Shown here: piece after piece, positions 7,589 through 13,722 of the stretch
Layout: every line of letters starts with the position of its first letter
Position numbering within the stretch: the stretch's first letter is position 1
Assembly: GCA_008975185.1 (NCBI GenBank)
Contig: BFAU01000052.1
Span: 1-14,289 of the forward strand
Source: a bacterium MnTg04
GTDB taxonomy: Bacteria; Pseudomonadota; Gammaproteobacteria; Steroidobacterales; MnTg04
Reading direction: 5' to 3'
DNA length: 14,289 nt
Translations under genes and position numbers: made by a program
Notes under the pieces: model-generated
What the model was told of the DNA's origin: nothing
Database searches by the model: none
What the model saw: only the letters and a program-made list of their open reading frames with translations

Positions 7589-8268
7589 TGTGGTTCCCCT
7601 CGCTGGCCCGGCTCTTCCTCAATCAATTCCGAGCCCTGGTTCGCCGGGCTGTTCACCTTGCGATCGACCGGCCAGGCAACCATCTCGCCGGCCGGTGACG
7701 GCAACAACATCGACCCGAGTTGACCGGCATCCAGCGGTACGCCCGACAACCAGTCCGTTTGCCGATCCTTGCCCAGGATCACCGGCATCCGATGATGTAT
7801 AGGCGCAACCAGTTCATTTGCCGTCGTAGTGATAATGGCACAGGACTCCAGGAGCTCGCCTCCTTTGTCCCAACTCTCCCACAGGCCGGTAAATGCCATG
7901 GGCCGCCGATCCTGCATGCAAATATAATGCGGCTGTTTTGCAGCGCCGGTTTTTTGCCGCTCGTAAAAGCCATTCGCGAGTACCAGGCAACGCCTGCTCT
8001 TGAGCGCGTTTCTGAACGACGGTTTTTCAGCGACAGTCTCCGCCCGCGCGTTGATCATCCGGTTGCCGATCGATTTCTCCTTCGCCCAGGAAGGGACCAG
8101 CCCCCAATGCAGCAGCGCCAGTTCCTTGCCGCCGTCACGCCGCCTGATTACCGGGACATCCTGGGTCGGCGCAATGTTGTAGCGCGGCTGCAGATCGAGC
8201 TCGCAATCGACGGCAAAATATTGTCGTACTGCTTCTGCCGGTGAGTAGAAAGCATACCGCCCGCACAT
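7585..8268 (-). CDS. yedK: SRAP protein (YedK/HMCES type), abasic-site shield
   Basis: SRAP proteins crosslink their Cys2 to abasic sites in single-stranded DNA, protecting them during replication. The 227-residue chain begins MCGRYA, so C2 is available once Met is removed. The other expected active-site residues are present: N73 (MINARAE), E103 (NGFYE) and H158 (IHHRMPVIL). NIAPTQ (31-36) and HWGLVPSWAK (54-63), which bind DNA, are also intact. One oddity is that the usual Trp after the catalytic Glu (GFYEW) is Arg here (GFYERQKTG). The C-terminal tail (EEEPGQRGEPQ) is probably disordered. It starts 4 bases after yadH stops and overlaps the PLP gene by 4 bases. The symbol is by family. Confidence 0.92.
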   Translation of the reverse strand: MCGRYAFYSPAEAVRQYFAVDCELDLQPRYNIAPTQDVPVIRRRDGGKELALLHWGLVPSWAKEKSIGNRMINARAETVAEKPSFRNALKSRRCLVLANGFYERQKTGAAKQPHYICMQDRRPMAFTGLWESWDKGGELLESCAIITTTANELVAPIHHRMPVILGKDRQTDWLSGVPLDAGQLGSMLLPSPAGEMVAWPVDRKVNSPANQGSELIEEEPGQRGEPQ

Positions 8269-8272
8269 TTTT

Positions 8273-9046
8273 TTATTCCCGAATTCCCCGGCCGGTTTTC
8301 ATCAGGTAAAGACTCAAAGAAAAGAGCAGCACGATAAAACCTCCGATAATCATATACGCCCAGGCAATCGGTATATCGGACACGCCAAGGATGCCGTAGC
8401 GAAAGGCGTTGACCATATAGAGAATCGGGTTGGCCTTGGACACCTGTTGCCAGAAATCCGGCAACAGGCTGATGCTGTAAAAGACGCCGCCAAGATAGGT
8501 TAACGGCGCAAGCACAAAAGTAGGGATAATCGCAATGTCGTCAAAATCCCTGGCAAAAACGGCGTTGATAAACCCGGCCAGCGAAAAAACGATCGAAGTC
8601 AGAAAAACGACGCTGATCGTTATCCAGACATGCTGAACATCCAGTTTGGTAAAAAACAATGCGATTATCGTTACCGCGACGCCGACCAGCAACCCACGCA
8701 TCAATCCGCCCGCCACATGGCCAATAATGATGAAAGAGTTGGGCAGCGGAGAAACCAGCATCTCTTCGATATGCTTGCCGAATTTCGCCCCGAAAAAGGA
8801 TGAAACCACGTTGCCGTAGGAATTTGTAATGACCGACATCATGATCAGGCCCGGGGCGATGAACTGCATGTAGTCAAAGCCGTCCATTTGCCCGATACGC
8901 TTGCCGATCAGGTTGCCGAAAATAATGAAATACAAAGTCATGGTGATCGATGGCGGCAACAGGGTCTGCATCCAGATCCGCATGATCCGCTTGTATTCCC
9001 GATAGACTATGGTCTGCAAACCAATCAGGTCGGCCTTCAATCTCAT
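8273..9046 (-). CDS. yadH: ABC-2 type transporter permease, YadH-like
   Basis: This 257-residue inner-membrane permease closely resembles E. coli YadH along its length, for example MRIWMQTLLPPSITMTLYF, GLIMMSVITNSYGNVVSSFFGAKF and PTFVLAPLTYLGGVFYS. About six membrane segments are visible (near 28-47, 60-80, 104-132, 141-163, 172-192 and 228-248), and the ABC-2 signature region NPILYMVNAFRYGILG is at 206-221. It would form the channel with the ATPase encoded just before it. The exported substrate is not known for YadGH. The ATG overlaps the ATPase stop codon by 4 bases (9043-9046), the classical arrangement for coupled translation of equal subunits. Confidence 0.92.
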   Translation of the reverse strand: MRLKADLIGLQTIVYREYKRIMRIWMQTLLPPSITMTLYFIIFGNLIGKRIGQMDGFDYMQFIAPGLIMMSVITNSYGNVVSSFFGAKFGKHIEEMLVSPLPNSFIIIGHVAGGLMRGLLVGVAVTIIALFFTKLDVQHVWITISVVFLTSIVFSLAGFINAVFARDFDDIAIIPTFVLAPLTYLGGVFYSISLLPDFWQQVSKANPILYMVNAFRYGILGVSDIPIAWAYMIIGGFIVLLFSLSLYLMKTGRGIRE

Positions 9047-9996
9047 GGGACAGCTCTCGGGCCGGCGCCGGCGCCTTTGTGGTTGTTCTTGCTTTCGACC
9101 AGCCTCATAAACAATTCCTCGAGCCGGTTGGACTTGTTTCTCATACTGGTGGCCGTCAGCCCCAGCGCCGATAATTGCTCGAAAACCTGGTTCAGATTTT
9201 GATCCGGCCCGATTTCGATTTCGAGCGAATGTTCGTCCACTTGCCGCACCACGAAACCATCGATCGTCGGCGCCTCGTCGATTTCTGCGGACAGGTTGAA
9301 AATAAAAGTTTCGAGCTGAAGCTTGCGCAAAACCCGGCTCATGCGGTCATTGACGACGATCTTCCCGTCATCGATGATCGCAACATTCCGGCACAGGCTT
9401 TCCGCTTCTTCCAGGTAATGGGTGGTCAGGATGATCGTCGTGCCCTGTTCGTTGATCCGGCGAATGAAATCCCACATGGACCGGCGAATCTCAATGTCGA
9501 CTCCCGCTGTCGGCTCATCCAGAATCAGCAGGCGGGGTTCATGCACCAGCGCCCGTGCAATCATCAGGCGACGCTTCATGCCACCGGACAAGGTTCGTGA
9601 CAATTCCTGCCTTTTGTCCCAAAGTTGCAATTGGCGCAGGTATTTTTCCGCCCGCTTCCGCGCCAGGGACCGAGGAATCCCATAATACCCGGCCTGGTTC
9701 AGAACGACATTGCTAACTTTTTCGAACTGGTTGAAATTGATTTCCTGGGGCACCACGCCGATGCATGCTTTGGCCCCATCCAGATCCTGGTCGATATCGT
9801 AATCGAAAACGCTGACCTTCCCGGCAGTCTTGTTGACCAGCGACGTCACGATACCGATCATCGTGGTCTTGCCGGCGCCATTTGGCCCGAGCAGCGCGAA
9901 AAAATCACCTTCCTCGACCTCCAGGTCTATACCTTTCAGGGCCTGCACGCCGTTGGCATAGGTTTTTTGCAGACCGGATATGGAAAGTGCTTTCAT
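9043..9996 (-). CDS. yadG: ABC transporter ATP-binding protein, YadG-like
   Basis: This 317-residue ATPase drives the YadH-like permease. It has Walker A GPNGAGKTT (37-45), a Q-loop glutamine in VVPQE (84), signature LSGGM (137-141), Walker B LLILDEP (156-162) and an H-loop histidine (H193, TTHYLEE). The family-specific NKTAGKVSVF and RNKSNRLEELF (287-297) match E. coli YadG well. I chose ATG 9996 (MKALSISG) because homologs begin close to this point. The same frame extends to an ATG at 10119, but that would add 41 non-conserved residues and run over the start of the divergent glycosylase gene. The gene heads a four-gene minus-strand operon. Its promoter must lie in the 65-base divergent gap or inside the glycosylase gene; I see no convincing one. 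Confidence 0.92.
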   Translation of the reverse strand: MKALSISGLQKTYANGVQALKGIDLEVEEGDFFALLGPNGAGKTTMIGIVTSLVNKTAGKVSVFDYDIDQDLDGAKACIGVVPQEINFNQFEKVSNVVLNQAGYYGIPRSLARKRAEKYLRQLQLWDKRQELSRTLSGGMKRRLMIARALVHEPRLLILDEPTAGVDIEIRRSMWDFIRRINEQGTTIILTTHYLEEAESLCRNVAIIDDGKIVVNDRMSRVLRKLQLETFIFNLSAEIDEAPTIDGFVVRQVDEHSLEIEIGPDQNLNQVFEQLSALGLTATSMRNKSNRLEELFMRLVESKNNHKGAGAGPRAVP

Positions 9997-10061
9997 ACAA
10001 CTATCAGCTTTGCCCGGGTTGAATCGGGGTTCAAAATCAGGAAAGGGGATTCTAGCAAAGC

Positions 10062-10691
10062 ATGAGCGACGGATACGACACCCGGATGAATCGGCAAGCG
10101 TACGCAAGGTCGATCGCATGGTTGTGCCATCGGGATGAGGATTTCCAGGAAGTCGTCGATCGCCACGGTCTGCCGCCGATGTGGCGACGAAAACCGGGTT
10201 TTGTCACGCTGATCCACACCATCCTGGAACAGCAGGTGTCGCTGGCGAGCGCGAAAGCGGTCTTGAACAAGCTCAGGAAAATCTGCACTCCGCTCAACCC
10301 AGATAACCTGCTCGGGCTATCGAGCGCGCAACTGGCTGCGGCCGGGTTCAGCCGGCAAAAGATGCGTTATTGCCGGGCGCTCGCGGAGGCCATATCCAGC
10401 GGCGAGTTGTATCTGGCAAAGCTTCACAAGCTCGATGATGATGCGTTCCGCAAGGAGATTACCGCTTACCCCGGTATCGGGCCGTGGACCGCGAATGTAT
10501 ACCTGCTGACGGCGCTGGGCAGACCCGACATCTGGCCGAGCGGAGATCTCGCGCTACAGGCCGCCGCGCAATCGCTGAAAAACCTGGAAACGAGGCCGTC
10601 GCCGGAAAAACTGGACCGGATCGGCGAGAAATGGCGGCCCTATCGATCCTCGGCGGCGCGCATACTGTGGCATCACTACCAAAAGAGCTGA
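10062..10691 (+). CDS. DNA-3-methyladenine glycosylase, HhH-GPD (AlkA-like)
   Basis: This 209-residue protein is a compact base-excision glycosylase that removes alkylated purines. The HhH-GPD fold is clear: ILEQQVSLASAKAV (54-67) is the typical first conserved helix pair, YPGIGPWTANVYLL (136-149) is the hairpin, and the catalytic aspartate is D162 in WPSGDLALQ. It lacks the extra N-terminal domain of E. coli AlkA, so it is closer to the short Mag/AlkA-like forms. The start at ATG 10062 has GGAAAGGGG at 10040-10048 upstream with a rather long spacing of 13 bases; ATG 10086 is an alternative. It is divergent from yadG and is followed after 4 bases by the DUF1648 gene. No Ada-type control site was recognised. 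Confidence 0.9.
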   Translation: MSDGYDTRMNRQAYARSIAWLCHRDEDFQEVVDRHGLPPMWRRKPGFVTLIHTILEQQVSLASAKAVLNKLRKICTPLNPDNLLGLSSAQLAAAGFSRQKMRYCRALAEAISSGELYLAKLHKLDDDAFRKEITAYPGIGPWTANVYLLTALGRPDIWPSGDLALQAAAQSLKNLETRPSPEKLDRIGEKWRPYRSSAARILWHHYQKS

Positions 10692-10695
10692 GCTT

Positions 10696-11187
10696 ATGAT
10701 TCTGCAACGGATTTGGCCTTTCCTCGTAATTTTGGCCCTTGGCATGGTGCAGTTGGCCGTGTACTACCCGCAATTGCCGGAGACGATGTCCGTTCACTTC
10801 AACAAAGACGGGCTGGCCAACGGATGGTCGAGCCGGGAAGTTTATTTCTCCATACAGATCGGGCTGCTGGTCGTGCTGACCGGGATCGCTGCGATTGCGC
10901 CGCTGTGGGGCCTCAAACCGGGCATGAAGTTTCGCCTGCCGAACCGCGAGTACTGGCTGGCCGAGGAAAGAAAAGAGGCAACGATGGCCTGGATAGAAAA
11001 CAGTTATCGTAAATTGTTTCTGCTGTCGATGATCCTGATGCTGCTGGTCAGCGAGCAGGTGTTGAGGGCGAATCTCAGCCAGCCAGTGCGCCTGGACTCG
11101 ACGCTGTTTCTGGTTGCGCTAGGCATATATTTTCTGATCATCGCCGCGTGGCTGATCCGGCTGTTTCGAAGATTTCGCAGGCCGTGA
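10696..11187 (+). CDS. DUF1648 domain membrane protein
   Basis: This 163-residue protein has four likely membrane helices (about 6-23, 52-70, 106-123 and 136-155). After the first helix comes YYPQLPETMSVHFNKDGLANGW (23-44), which is the DUF1648 signature (YPxLPxxxxxHFxxxGxxxGW). Proteins with this domain are small membrane proteins, sometimes linked to SdpI-like immunity proteins, but no role can be assigned here. It begins 4 bases after the glycosylase stop, with only a weak ribosome-binding site, so coupled translation is likely. The last 50 bases overlap, tail to tail, the end of the small minus-strand gene. Confidence 0.82.
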   Translation: MILQRIWPFLVILALGMVQLAVYYPQLPETMSVHFNKDGLANGWSSREVYFSIQIGLLVVLTGIAAIAPLWGLKPGMKFRLPNREYWLAEERKEATMAWIENSYRKLFLLSMILMLLVSEQVLRANLSQPVRLDSTLFLVALGIYFLIIAAWLIRLFRRFRRP

Positions 11188-11425
11188 CCGGCAACGGCCG
11201 GTATAAGGACCGATAAGTCACATGCAAATAGCAAGGCTCAGCGTCTGATGCCGCTGCTGTTTCATGCATTGCATGTCTCGCCGCATCGTGAATTGGAACC
11301 GGGTCAAACTCCGCACTCACGCTGAGCAATTCTTCTCCAATCGAACCCTCACCTTCCGGAACGATACAACCGATCAGCGCCTGTCCGTATAACAATGCCG
11401 TACCGATAAAAAATACTCTGATCAC
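11138..11425 (-). CDS. Small putative lipoprotein, family not recognised
   Basis: This 95-residue ORF starts at GTG 11425 and is preceded on its own strand by GGGAGGAG about 6-7 bases upstream, one of the best ribosome-binding sites in the window; this is the main reason to believe it. The N-terminus has R3 followed by a hydrophobic run and then LIGC (17-20), which fits a lipobox, so a lipoprotein anchored at C20 is plausible. The mature part is mildly acidic, with two further cysteines (in EPCYL and TACEIF). I recognise no family. It lies 51 bases after the end of the FlhD-like gene on the same strand and could be its operon partner. Its last 50 bases overlap the end of the DUF1648 gene on the other strand. 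Confidence 0.5.
   Translation of the reverse strand: MIRVFFIGTALLYGQALIGCIVPEGEGSIGEELLSVSAEFDPVPIHDAARHAMHETAAASDAEPCYLHVTYRSLYRPLPVTACEIFETAGSATRR
11187..11202 (+). other. Small perfect hairpin after the DUF1648 stop codon
   Basis: ACCGGC-AACG-GCCGGT is a perfect 6-base-pair stem with a 4-base loop, beginning on the last base of the DUF1648 stop codon. It has no following T-run, so it is not a standard intrinsic terminator. It might stabilise the mRNA 3' end or assist termination, but it also lies inside the opposing small gene. Confidence 0.3.
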
Positions 11426-11476
11426 GATTTCTCCTCCCGCCTACGTGTCATATGATGCGTCAGCTTGAGAGGAGTT

Positions 11477-12079
11477 CTAGCGCTTTGTCGTATGAAGGCC
11501 TCCCGCTGCCGCGGCAAGCAGCTGCATACCCTGCAAGCGGGTCGATTTCAGGACGAAATCTCCCGGGTCGCTGGCCGCCCTGACCAGGCCATGCCAAAAA
11601 AGAGGCGCCCACAGGAAATTCGCACGCAGACGCAGCTTTCCCTGACACTCCTGGGCTCTGAGCATATTGATCGAACATGCCAGCAGCTGCTGGCGCTCGG
11701 CTTCACCGACACCCAGAACCAGCGAACTCGTCTCGCTGCCGGCACCCGCGAGCGTCCGGCAGAAGGTTGCCGCCAGCAAAACCAGGGCAGAGCCATCGCG
11801 CATACCACGCTCGCCGTATAACGAGGACGGTTCCGCACTGAGCAAACGGTCCGAAAAATCGACCCGGAAAAGGGCGAAGGGGACACCTGCCAATCGGTCT
11901 ATCGCTCGTGCATCAAGCTTTCTCAGGCCACACGGCGGCGGCCGGCGTATTTCATGGCGTACCGGCGATGAGATACAGCGGTCGATAAAGGCCAGGTTCA
12001 AATCCTTCAAATCCGTACATTGTTCCGCCTTGAGAATCATTTCGTGCCGACCCATGTGGTCGTATTCTTTGGTGTCCAT
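11477..12079 (-). CDS. Hypothetical protein, possibly FlhD-like; divergent partner of the FlhC-like gene
   Basis: This 200-residue protein starts at ATG 12079 with GGGGAG at 12088-12093, eight bases upstream. No family is obvious. By eye, residues 106-155 align without gaps to the core of E. coli FlhD as I recall it: LVLGVGEAE sits on FRLGINEEM, LLACSINML on LAALTLPQM, and the hydrophobic spacing continues to a shared Phe. The N-terminal half also recalls FlhD (DLNLAFIDR near 26-34 against DINLSYLLL, and DRLAGVPFALFRVDF at 61-75 against VKLAETNQLVCHFRF), so the protein may hold two FlhD-like units. FlhD is about 116 residues, so this one is much longer. The position opposite a FlhC-type gene supports the idea, but without a profile search it stays an inference. 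Confidence 0.75.
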   Translation of the reverse strand: MDTKEYDHMGRHEMILKAEQCTDLKDLNLAFIDRCISSPVRHEIRRPPPCGLRKLDARAIDRLAGVPFALFRVDFSDRLLSAEPSSLYGERGMRDGSALVLLAATFCRTLAGAGSETSSLVLGVGEAERQQLLACSINMLRAQECQGKLRLRANFLWAPLFWHGLVRAASDPGDFVLKSTRLQGMQLLAAAAGGLHTTKR

Positions 12080-12114
12080 AGTGCAATCTCCCCTGTTTGC
12101 ACGAAAAATAGTGG

Positions 12115-12142
12115 TTGAAAACGCCCATATAAAGGGTATTAT
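12115..12142 (+). promoter_or_regulatory. Sigma-70-like promoter for the FlhC-like gene
   Basis: TTGAAA (12115-12120) and TATTAT (12137-12142) are separated by 16 bases. Each hexamer has one mismatch to TTGACA/TATAAT, and the surroundings are AT-rich in an otherwise GC-rich window. Transcription would begin near 12149, giving a leader of about 35 bases before ATG 12184. Confidence 0.6.
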
Positions 12143-12143
12143 C

Positions 12144-12177
12144 TACCTAAAATGGTCAAAAAGGAACATTTAAGGTA
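12144..12177. promoter_or_regulatory. Inverted repeat (possible operator) at the FlhC-like transcription start
   Basis: TACCTAAAATG (12144-12154) and CATTTAAGGTA (12167-12177) are inverted repeats with one mismatch in 11 and a 12-base spacer, so the half-sites are about two helical turns apart. The left arm directly follows the -10 hexamer and overlaps the expected start of transcription, which suggests a repressor or autoregulatory site. The right arm contains the AAGG ribosome-binding site. The arm-spacer-arm plan resembles FlhDC boxes, but the base sequence does not match the consensus I know. Confidence 0.5.
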
Positions 12178-12183
12178 AAAACC

Positions 12184-12729
12184 ATGAAAGTTACCGAAGA
12201 ACGATACCTCAGGGAGCGACAGTGCTTTGACCTCGCGATCAGGATGATCGGGCATGAGGCGAGAACCCAGACCATCCAAAGCTGTACCCGTCTGTCCGAA
12301 GACCGAATACGCAAGCTTTACCGCAATTTCTTCAAATTTTCGGCCTCGACCAAAGTCCGCCGACACCGTGGCAAGGCGCCCAGACGGTGCGAGTATTTTG
12401 TCGAAACGCTGGCAACACAATTTGAAGCGGCCACCCTCGCCGCGCTTTTTATTGCCGGCGGCATGCTGATCCGGAAAAAGACTCCGCCCATGCGGGAAAA
12501 AAACCTCGGCTATGGCCACGCCTTTTGCCGGGTCTACGATCGCTTCCTCGATTTTCATCCATCGCCACGCATCAGCTTCGACCACGGCTGGTTCCTGCTC
12601 GAGGCGTTACTGGACGCGAACGAGCTGGCTTTGCGCTCTTGTGCGATCTGCAACAATTGGTACCCGCACGACATCCTTGGCCTGCGCCCGTTGAAATGCC
12701 CGGGGTGCCGCGTCCTCAAGTTGGGCTAG
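12184..12729 (+). CDS. FlhC-family transcriptional regulator (orphan)
   Basis: In enteric bacteria FlhC, with FlhD, forms the FlhD4C2 activator of flagellar operons. This 181-residue protein matches FlhC at both ends. The N-terminal DNA-binding region keeps the pattern DLAIRMIGHEARTQ (16-29) and TRLSEDRIRKLY (35-46), against DIQLAMELITLGARLQ and TQLSRGRLIKLY of E. coli. The C-terminal zinc site is present as C153-x2-C156-x15-C172-x2-C175 (RSCAICNN, KCPGC), against x16 in E. coli. The middle is more basic (KVRRHRGKAPRR, 58-68) and less conserved. It ends soon after the last cysteine, lacking the tail of E. coli FlhC. ATG 12184 has AAGG at 12172-12175. No flagellar gene is nearby. Confidence 0.82.
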   Translation: MKVTEERYLRERQCFDLAIRMIGHEARTQTIQSCTRLSEDRIRKLYRNFFKFSASTKVRRHRGKAPRRCEYFVETLATQFEAATLAALFIAGGMLIRKKTPPMREKNLGYGHAFCRVYDRFLDFHPSPRISFDHGWFLLEALLDANELALRSCAICNNWYPHDILGLRPLKCPGCRVLKLG

Positions 12730-12757
12730 CGCTCGTGGCGAGGACCGTTCCTGCCGG

Positions 12758-12763
12758 TATAAT
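12758..12763 (+). promoter_or_regulatory. Perfect TATAAT -10 hexamer before nudC
   Basis: TATAAT at 12758-12763 lies 20 bases before the nudC ATG, with GGGGA at 12772-12776 between them. The -35 position (about 12735-12740, GTGGCG) is poor and there is no TG extension, so promoter strength is doubtful. nudC may also be read through from the FlhC-like gene 54 bases upstream. Confidence 0.35.
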
Positions 12764-12783
12764 CCCAGCCCGGGGAATCAACG

Positions 12784-13719
12784 ATGCCGACGAAACCACA
12801 TTTTTTCGCCAGTCACCATTTCGAGCGCATGGCCCATCGGCGCGATCAGGAGGCCTGGCTGGAGCGAAGGCGCAACAGCGGCAAAAGCTGGTTCCTGCCG
12901 GTCGCCGCGAGCAAAAACCTGGTTTTTGAAGGGCCGCCGCCGACTGCCGCCCTGCTCACGATGGAACAGGTCGAGCCGCTGTCATACCCGCATATCTACC
13001 TCGGTGAATACAAGGAGCGCAGCTGTTTCGCCCTGCTGACGGAACCCGACCACGAAGCCGGCTGGCCGGGCACTGCTTATCAACAGGTTTTGCGGGTCGC
13101 AACGATTATCGATACGGCCGAAGCATCCCTGCTGGCCTATGCCAGGGCGATGAGCATCTGGCAACGGAATCATCGGCATTGCGGCCGTTGCGGCGCGAGT
13201 ACCGTCAGTGCCGAAGCCGGACACGTCCTGGTCTGTAGCGACCCGGGCTGTGGCTGGCAACAGTTTCCGCGGGTAGACCCGGCCGTCATCGTCCTGGTCA
13301 GCGACGGCCAGCGTTGCCTGCTTGGACGACAGGCTTCGTGGGACGCGGGCCGATATTCGACCATTGCCGGATTTGTCGAACCAGGCGAATCGCTGGAAGA
13401 CGCCGTGATCAGGGAAGTGGCCGAGGAGTCCGGCATCGAGGTCCACTCGCCGGTCTATCACTCGTCGCAACCCTGGCCGTTTCCAAGTTCGCTGATGCTC
13501 GGTTTTCAGGCAAGCGCAGCAAGCAGCGAGATTCATTTGCGCGATGGTGAACTCGAGCACGCGGACTGGTTTACGCCCGACGACCTGGCCAGCGGTACAC
13601 GAATCAGGCTTGCGCCCAGCGTTTCAATATCTCGCCGACTGGTGGACGACTGGTATTACACCCAAACCGGCAAAAAGCTGGAAACGGCAGACTGGTTGAA
13701 TCCGAAGGCACAGGTATAA
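12784..13719 (+). CDS. nudC: NAD(H) pyrophosphatase / NAD-cap hydrolase NudC
   Basis: NudC hydrolyses NADH to NMNH and AMP and removes NAD caps from RNA. The 311-residue protein has the NudC N-terminal domain, then a zinc ribbon (C133, C136, C151, C156), the Nudix box G196-x5-E202-x7-R210-E211-x2-E214-E215-x-G217 (GFVEPGESLEDAVIREVAEE), and the NudC-specific SQPWPFPSS (228-236) that reads the NAD moiety. All the metal-binding glutamates are present. The length is above the 257 of E. coli NudC but usual for longer forms. ATG 12784 follows GGGGA by 7 bases. The NRDE gene begins 3 bases after its stop, so the two are probably cotranscribed. Confidence 0.95.
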   Translation: MPTKPHFFASHHFERMAHRRDQEAWLERRRNSGKSWFLPVAASKNLVFEGPPPTAALLTMEQVEPLSYPHIYLGEYKERSCFALLTEPDHEAGWPGTAYQQVLRVATIIDTAEASLLAYARAMSIWQRNHRHCGRCGASTVSAEAGHVLVCSDPGCGWQQFPRVDPAVIVLVSDGQRCLLGRQASWDAGRYSTIAGFVEPGESLEDAVIREVAEESGIEVHSPVYHSSQPWPFPSSLMLGFQASAASSEIHLRDGELEHADWFTPDDLASGTRIRLAPSVSISRRLVDDWYYTQTGKKLETADWLNPKAQV

Positions 13720-13722
13720 ATT

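Noticed and set aside
10019..10034. Short inverted repeat TTGAA-N6-TTCAA in the yadG/glycosylase gap
   Set aside because: The five-base arms are too short to support a regulatory call, and there is no recognisable match to an Ada or LexA site.
9997..10119. N-terminal extension of yadG to ATG 10119
   Set aside because: The 41 extra residues are not YadG-like and overlap the glycosylase start; ATG 9996 gives the family-typical N-terminus.
11465..11821. Plus-strand open frame opposite the FlhD-like gene
   Set aside because: It has no ribosome-binding site at its ATG and no recognisable content, while the minus-strand gene has a good ribosome-binding site and a regulatory partner.
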